Positions 60,001-64,000 of a stretch of DNA of 64,000 bases are shown piece by piece. The position numbers and the translations under genes were made by a program. Numbering within the stretch: position 1 is the first letter of the stretch; the number at the start of each line of letters is the position of its first letter. This DNA is from Chryseobacterium sp. E1. Lineage in GTDB: Bacteria; Bacteroidota; Bacteroidia; Flavobacteriales; Weeksellaceae. The stretch lies in the NCBI GenBank assembly GCA_019203745.1, contig CP078104.1:4030001-4094000 (forward strand), in the 5' to 3' direction. The notes below the pieces were generated by a model. It searched no databases. It was not told the origin of the DNA and was given only the letters and a program-made list of their open reading frames with translations.

Positions 60001-61916
60001 ATGAAGAAAATAATAATAACCATGTCTGGGCTTGTTATACTGGCAGGCTGTAAAACTCAAAAAACTTCAGGAACAGCAACAGAATCTAAAACCTACAGCA
60101 TCAGAAAAGATAAAGATCAGGACGGCATTCCTAATAAATCAGATCAATGTCCCGAGATTGCCGGACCGGTAGAAAATAACGGTTGTCCATGGCCGGATAC
60201 GGATAATGATACCATAATTGACAAAGATGACGCATGTCCTACCGTTGCAGGACCACCGGAAAATAATGGCTGCCCATGGCCGGATACGGATGGTGATGGA
60301 ATTTTGGATAAAGACGATGCCTGTCCTACAGTTCCGGGAAGGCTGGAATATAATGGCTGTCCGAAACCGAAAATGTCAGTTGCTTATGAAGTATCAAATC
60401 GTATCGGACGACGTCCATACATGCAGTCTGAAAGAGTTTATGAAAATCATGTCGGTGGAAAAAGAAGGTTTTCAAAACAGTTAAGAAATCAGTTAAAAGT
60501 AATACAGACTATTATGATGAAGAGTATGCCGCGCTTGTAGAGAATTCGTTTGAACTTACAAAAATCAGCCTTTGTCTACTTTCTCTATAGATGTAGATAA
60601 CGCTTCTTATTCTAATATCAGGAGAATGATTAACGATGAAGATACAGTGAATAAAAATGCGGTAAGAGTAGAAGAAATGATCAATTATTTTACCTATAAT
60701 TATCCACAGCCGGAAAAAGGAATTCCATTTTCAATTAATACAGAATACGGGAACAGTCCGTGGAATCCCAATCACAAGCTGTTGAAAATAGGATTACAGG
60801 GAAAAAACATTCCAATGGATAATCTTCCAGCATCCAATATTATTTTTCTGATTGATGTTTCAGGATCTATGAATCAGGAAAATAAACTGCCATTACTGAA
60901 ATCTTCATTCAAAATTTTATTGGATCAGCTAAGACCTCAGGATAAAGTCGGAATAGTGGTATATGCAGGGAGCGCAGGAACGGTATTGGAACCTACTTCA
61001 GCCCAAGATAAAAAAGTGATTACAGATGCGTTAGACAATCTTCAGGCTCGAGGAAGCACAGCTGGCGGACAGGGAATAGAACTGGCCTATAAACTGGCAC
61101 AGGAAAACTTTATAAAAGGAGGAAACAACAGAGTCATTTTAGCCACAGACGGAGATTTCAATGTAGGCCAGTCTTCCGAAGCTGATCTGGAATCATTGAT
61201 TGAAGAAAAAGGAAAACTGGGATTTTTCTTACCTGCCTGGGCTATGGAATGGGAATTACAAAGATAATATAATGGAAACTCTCGCAGATAAAGGAAATGG
61301 AAACTATGCATATATTGATAATATACACGAAGCCAATAAATTCCTGGGAAGAGAATTTGCCGGTACGATCTATACCATTGCTAAAGATGTCAAAATTCAG
61401 ATTGAATTTAATCCCAATTTTGTAAAGTCTTACCGTCTGATAGGCTATGAAAACAGGAAATTAAGAAACGAAGACTTTGTGAATGATAAAATAGATGCCG
61501 GAGAATTAGGTAGCGGACATACTGTTACTGCTTTATACGAAATTATACCGGTAGGAACACAATCAGAATTCTTACCTAAAGAAAATAAACTGAAGTATTC
61601 TTCAACTTCCAAAACAAAAAAATTTGGTAATGAACTGGCTACTGTGAAATTCCGATACAAAAAACCGGATGGAAATAAGAGCAGTGAGATAATAAAAGTT
61701 ATAAAAAAGTCTGATATGGCAGCAAAGGAAAGTTCTGATTTTAAATTTGCTTCTTCAGTAGCATGGTTTGGATTGGCATTGAGAGATTCAAAATTGATTA
61801 AAAATAAAAGTATAGAGAAGATCAAACAACTTGCAAAAGAAGGAAAAGGTAAAGATAAAGAAGGATATAGAGCAGAATTTATCGAGCTGACAGAAAAATA
61901 TAAAACCAGCAAATAA
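60001..61916 (+). CDS. Lipoprotein with calcium-type repeats and VWA domain (YfbK-like)
   Basis: This lipoprotein is about 638 residues with lipobox LAGC (MKKIIITMSGLVILAGCKTQ). Three thrombospondin-type-3-like repeats lie at residues ~36-120, each with an Asp-rich calcium loop (DKDQDGIPNKSDQCP, DTDNDTIIDKDDACP, DTDGDGILDKDDACP) and an NNGCPWP/YNGCPKP end. Then come the YfbK-type N-domain (TFSIDVDNASYSNIRRMIND), a VWA domain with MIDAS motif FLIDVSGSMNQENKL and VILATDGDFNVGQSS, and a C-terminal domain ending FIELTEKYKTSK. Frame breaks are near 60465, near 60560 and near 61225. It is the last gene of the plug/VWA cluster, 56 bases after the macroglobulin gene. Confidence 0.88.
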
Positions 61917-61922
61917 GCTGTT

Positions 61923-61955
61923 AAACAGGCACTCCAAAAAATGTCTGTTTTATTT
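61923..61955 (+). terminator. Intrinsic terminator after the VWA lipoprotein
   Basis: AAACAGGCA pairs with TGTCTGTTT (one G-T wobble) around a 10-base loop, followed by TATTTT. It starts 7 bases after the stop codon and closes the plug/VWA cluster. Confidence 0.7.
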
Positions 61956-61963
61956 TAAAATTA

Positions 61964-62008
61964 ATTTTCAAAAATTATTGAAAATTCGAAAAATATAATT
62001 ACATTTGT
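61964..62008 (+). promoter_or_regulatory. gbsR promoter with overlapping 22-base palindrome
   Basis: ATTTTCAA-N6-TTGAAAAT at 61964-61985 is a perfect palindrome with 8-base arms. TTG at 61978-61980 lies 20 bases before TACATTTG (62001-62008), so the palindrome covers the minus-33 box. The identical 22 bases recur at 62574-62595 before the next operon. Confidence 0.75.
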
Positions 62009-62034
62009 ATCAGAAACCTAAAAGTAAAACAAAA

Positions 62035-62536
62035 TGCAGCTTTCAGAAGCAAAAGAAAAGTACATTCAAACATGGGGAACCTTTGCAACGAATTGGGAAT
62101 CAACCGGACGATGGCACAGGTGCATGCATTGCTTCTGGCAAGTGGTAAGCCGCTTTCTACAGATGAGGTCATGGAAGAACTGGAAATTTCAAGAGGAAAT
62201 GCCAACATGAACCTCAGAGCCCTGATAGATTGGGGAATTGTAAGAAAAGAATTCATAAAAGGAGATCGAAAAGAATACTTTGTAGCAGAAAAAGATGTCT
62301 GGTATCTTTTCAAGCAGATCACTAAAGAGCGCAGAAAAAGAGAAATAGAACCTGTTATTTCTTTCCTGGAAGAATTGAAGAATATTGATGATAAAGATTC
62401 CGAAGAAGCAAAAGAATTTATTAAACTAATGAATGATTTCAGTTCCGTCACCGGAAAGATCAATAATATAATGGATCTGGCCATAAAAAGTGATGATCAC
62501 TGGCTGGTAGGGAAGATTACCAACCTGCTGAAATAG
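62035..62536 (+). CDS. GbsR/MarR-family transcriptional regulator
   Basis: This winged-helix regulator of the GbsR branch of MarR proteins is about 167 residues. It begins MQLSEAKEKYIQTWGTFATN (start at 62035). After a frame break near 62095 come INRTMAQVHALLLASGKPLS and the DNA-binding helices TDEVMEELEISRGNANMNLR. A wing follows (VRKEFIKGDRKEYFVAEKDV), then a helical dimerisation tail to KITNLLK. It probably represses itself and the DCC/desaturase operon through the shared palindrome. Confidence 0.88.
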
Positions 62537-62543
62537 AATAAAG

Positions 62544-62562
62544 AGGATGAAAATCCTTTTTT
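62544..62562 (+). terminator. Short intrinsic terminator after gbsR
   Basis: AGGAT and ATCCT pair around a GAAA loop, followed by five more Ts. It lies 7 bases after the gbsR stop. Confidence 0.6.
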
Positions 62563-62573
62563 ATTTCAATTAT

Positions 62574-62595
62574 ATTTTCAAAAATTATTGAAAAT
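62574..62595 (+). promoter_or_regulatory. Second copy of the GbsR palindrome
   Basis: ATTTTCAA-N6-TTGAAAAT, identical over all 22 bases to the copy at 61964-61985. Downstream a wider AT-rich inverted pattern (TATTGAA ... TTCAATA) and a TATATTTA minus-7-like box at 62600-62607 precede the small ORF at 62643. Confidence 0.7.
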
Positions 62596-62642
62596 ATAAT
62601 ATATTTAAAATATTCAATATTAATAAAGAAATCCAAATTAAA

Positions 62643-62729
62643 ATGAAAACATTACTCTTTAAAATCTGGATGTATTTTACTTTCAAAGTACAGCATAAAA
62701 GAACCAGAGGAGACTTCCTTAATCTTTAA
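62643..62729 (+). CDS. 28-residue basic/hydrophobic small ORF
   Basis: This small open frame reads MKTLLFKIWMYFTFKVQHKR then TRGDFLNL before TAA. It has an amphipathic, aromatic-rich first half and a basic second half, as in small membrane-associated peptides. It lies between the GbsR palindrome and the DCC gene, 11 bases ahead of the latter, so it would be the first ORF of that operon. It may be a real small protein or a translated leader that couples to the DCC gene; sequence alone cannot decide. Confidence 0.4.
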   Translation: MKTLLFKIWMYFTFKVQHKRTRGDFLNL

Positions 62730-62740
62730 AATAAAAAGTG

Positions 62741-63550
62741 ATGAAAACCCTCAGAAACCATACCCTGATCTACGATAAAGAGTGCCCGATGTGTAATCTT
62801 TATTCCAAAGGCTTTATCCAAAGTGGAATGCTTGATGAAAATGGCAGGAAGCCTTCACTGAAATATCTGTGAGAAACAAAACTCTGGTCGATTTTGACCG
62901 GGCTAAAAATGAGATTGCTCTTGTAGACCACAACAGAAATAAAGTAGTTTACGGATTAGATAGCCTTCTTCTGATCATCGGAAACTCTTTCCCGCTGTTG
63001 GAGAAAATAGCCAGAATACAAACTCTATACTGGTTTTTCAAAAGACTGTATTCCTTTGTATCTTACAACCGTAAACAGATCATTCCATCTGCAAAAAATA
63101 AGACTGAACAATCCTGTGTCCCAGATTTCAACCTGAAATACAGAATCGCTTATATTGCCTTTACAGTTATTTTTTCAGCTTATATTCTAAGCGTATTTTC
63201 AGAAAAAATGGGATTGAATTCAGAGGCGGATTTTTAAGGAATTTACCGTTTGTCTAGCACAGATCCTTTGGCAGACCGTTTTTCTAAGCATTTACCTGAA
63301 AGATAAAATCTGGGACTACCTTGGAAATATGATGACTGTCTCTCTGATGGGAACACTTCTCCTGATTCCTGCTTTGCTGACGAACTTTGCCCCGCTTTTC
63401 TATATTATTTATTTCGGAATTGTAGTACTGATCATGTTTCTGGAACATCTGAGGAGATGCAGGACCTTACAATTGAATTATTATCCTACTGTTTCTTGGA
63501 TTCTGTTCAGACTGACAATTTTAGCCGTCATTATTTTAACAACCACCTAA
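62741..63550 (+). CDS. DCC-family thiol-disulfide protein with membrane domain
   Basis: This protein is about 269 residues. The N-terminus has the DCC1-like motif LIYDKECPMCNLYSKGFIQS with a CxxC pair. A short thioredoxin-like region follows (TLVDFDRAKNEIALVDHNRN then KVVYGLDSLLLIIG). After it come helices IAYIAFTVIFSAYILSVF, MMTVSLMGTLLLIPALLTNF, FYIIYFGIVVLIMFLEHL and ILFRLTILAVIILTT. Frame breaks are near 62855 and near 63228. It probably handles thiol redox at the inner membrane. A desaturase gene follows after 11 bases, and both are likely under the GbsR palindrome. Confidence 0.78.
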
Positions 63551-63561
63551 AAAATTAAAAC

Positions 63562-64000
63562 ATGAACCATCTTGAACTCATAAGAACCGTTGAATGGAAG
63601 GACCTCCGGAAACTTTCAGTCAAAGAAATACTGATCGAGAACAATATCAGCCTGCCATGGCTTTTCATTTCCTTGTTTTTAGCTTTTAATGGATATTATG
63701 GTCTTGCCTTACCGTTCTCAGGATTTTATTTTCTGACAGCATTGAGACAGGTACACAATGGCTTTCATAACTCCTGGGAACCGGAAAATGGCTGACATGG
63801 CTGTCTCTGTACCTGAACAGCCTTACGATGATGGCTTCCATTCATGCCGTAAAGTTCAATCATATCAGACATCATAAATTCTGTCTTTCCGAAGAAGATT
63901 ATGAAGGGAAATCAGCTGCCATGAAATGGTATGAGGCCATTCTCTACGGTCCGAAACATATGTTCCTGATCCATTGGATCACCTTTAAAAAGCAAATAAA
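63562..64000 (+). CDS. Fatty acid desaturase family protein, 5' part (runs off window)
   Basis: This membrane di-iron desaturase is cut by the window end. It begins MNHLELIRTVEWKDLRKLSV and has a helix LPWLFISLFLAFNGYYGLAL. The first His motif region is TALRQVHNGFHNS. After a frame break near 63778 the second is IHAVKFNHIRHHKFC with the HxxHH pattern. The last readable part is YGPKHMFLIHWITFKKQI. It is the third ORF in the GbsR-controlled unit, next to a thiol-redox membrane protein, suggesting membrane lipid modification. Confidence 0.8.

Noticed and set aside
61445..62484. Long minus-strand frames opposite the VWA lipoprotein and gbsR
   Set aside because: They mirror coding sequence on the plus strand; composition is Ser/Phe/Leu-rich as expected for antisense frames.
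1..64000. tRNA or rRNA genes
   Set aside because: No cloverleaf-like segment with a TTCGA loop or rRNA signature was noticed on reading; a tRNA scan would settle it.

Overview
The window is a piece of a Chryseobacterium-type (Weeksellaceae, Bacteroidota) chromosome. This rests on the low-GC sequence, the near absence of Shine-Dalgarno sites, promoters of the TTG-N19-21-TAnnTTTG type, SusC/RagA-type outer-membrane proteins, a type IX secretion C-terminal tail, and gene content (GH109, fused alpha/beta ketoacid dehydrogenase E1, alginate-export porin, QueA, RlmN). Most genes longer than about 700 bases are broken by one-base shifts at homopolymers, and the family sequence resumes at once in another frame. 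This looks like uncorrected long-read sequence rather than gene decay, so such genes are annotated here as single CDSs with the breaks noted.

Layout. 1-5.0 kb (minus): the start of a GH3 beta-glucosidase, then a methionine-uptake operon (EamA permease, metN, metI, metQ) preceded by a Met/Cys-rich 23-codon leader ORF and a terminator-like hairpin. 5-8.2 kb (plus): a quinone-detoxification-like cluster of two ring-cleaving VOC dioxygenases, a small acetyltransferase and an MhqD-like esterase. 8.4-11.3 kb: a Na+/H+ antiporter, a degenerate receiver protein and a Crp/Fnr regulator. 11.7-18.2 kb: a run of exported proteins (pirin, isochorismatase-like, amidohydrolase, DoxX, porin, lone M17 N-domain). 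It has the same palindrome and the same palindrome-to-minus-7 spacing as the dioxygenase cluster. 18.5-29.5 kb: topB, an AraC regulator divergent from aldehyde dehydrogenase plus GMC oxidoreductase, a thioesterase, a holin-like membrane protein, an S9 peptidase and a DNA glycosylase. 29.7-33 kb (minus): GH109 alpha-N-acetylgalactosaminidase, a nucleotidyltransferase and a sugar kinase, overlapping like a salvage operon. 33-49.6 kb: an M61 peptidase, AIM24, queA, rlmN, a sterol desaturase, a polyprenyl synthase, the fused E1, HxlR divergent from Old Yellow Enzyme, two lipoproteins and a C1 peptidase.

The most unusual part is 49.8-61.9 kb. An ECF sigma factor is followed by four proteins: (i) a membrane-anchored protein with a TonB-plug-like module, a VWA domain and a type IX sorting tail; (ii) a SusC-like beta-barrel in which no plug domain is visible; (iii) a roughly 1500-residue alpha-2-macroglobulin-like protein with a SusC-type plug inserted in it and an intact thioester motif; (iv) a lipoprotein with calcium-type repeats and a VWA domain. 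The plug modules have apparently been moved off the barrel onto partner proteins. The window closes with a GbsR-type regulator, a 22-base palindrome present in front of it and in front of the next operon, a DCC-family membrane protein and a fatty acid desaturase cut by the window end.

Intergenic DNA carries three dispersed repeat families of about 60-70 bp, several inverted-repeat elements, and stretches of degenerate short-period repeats built from different words at each site.
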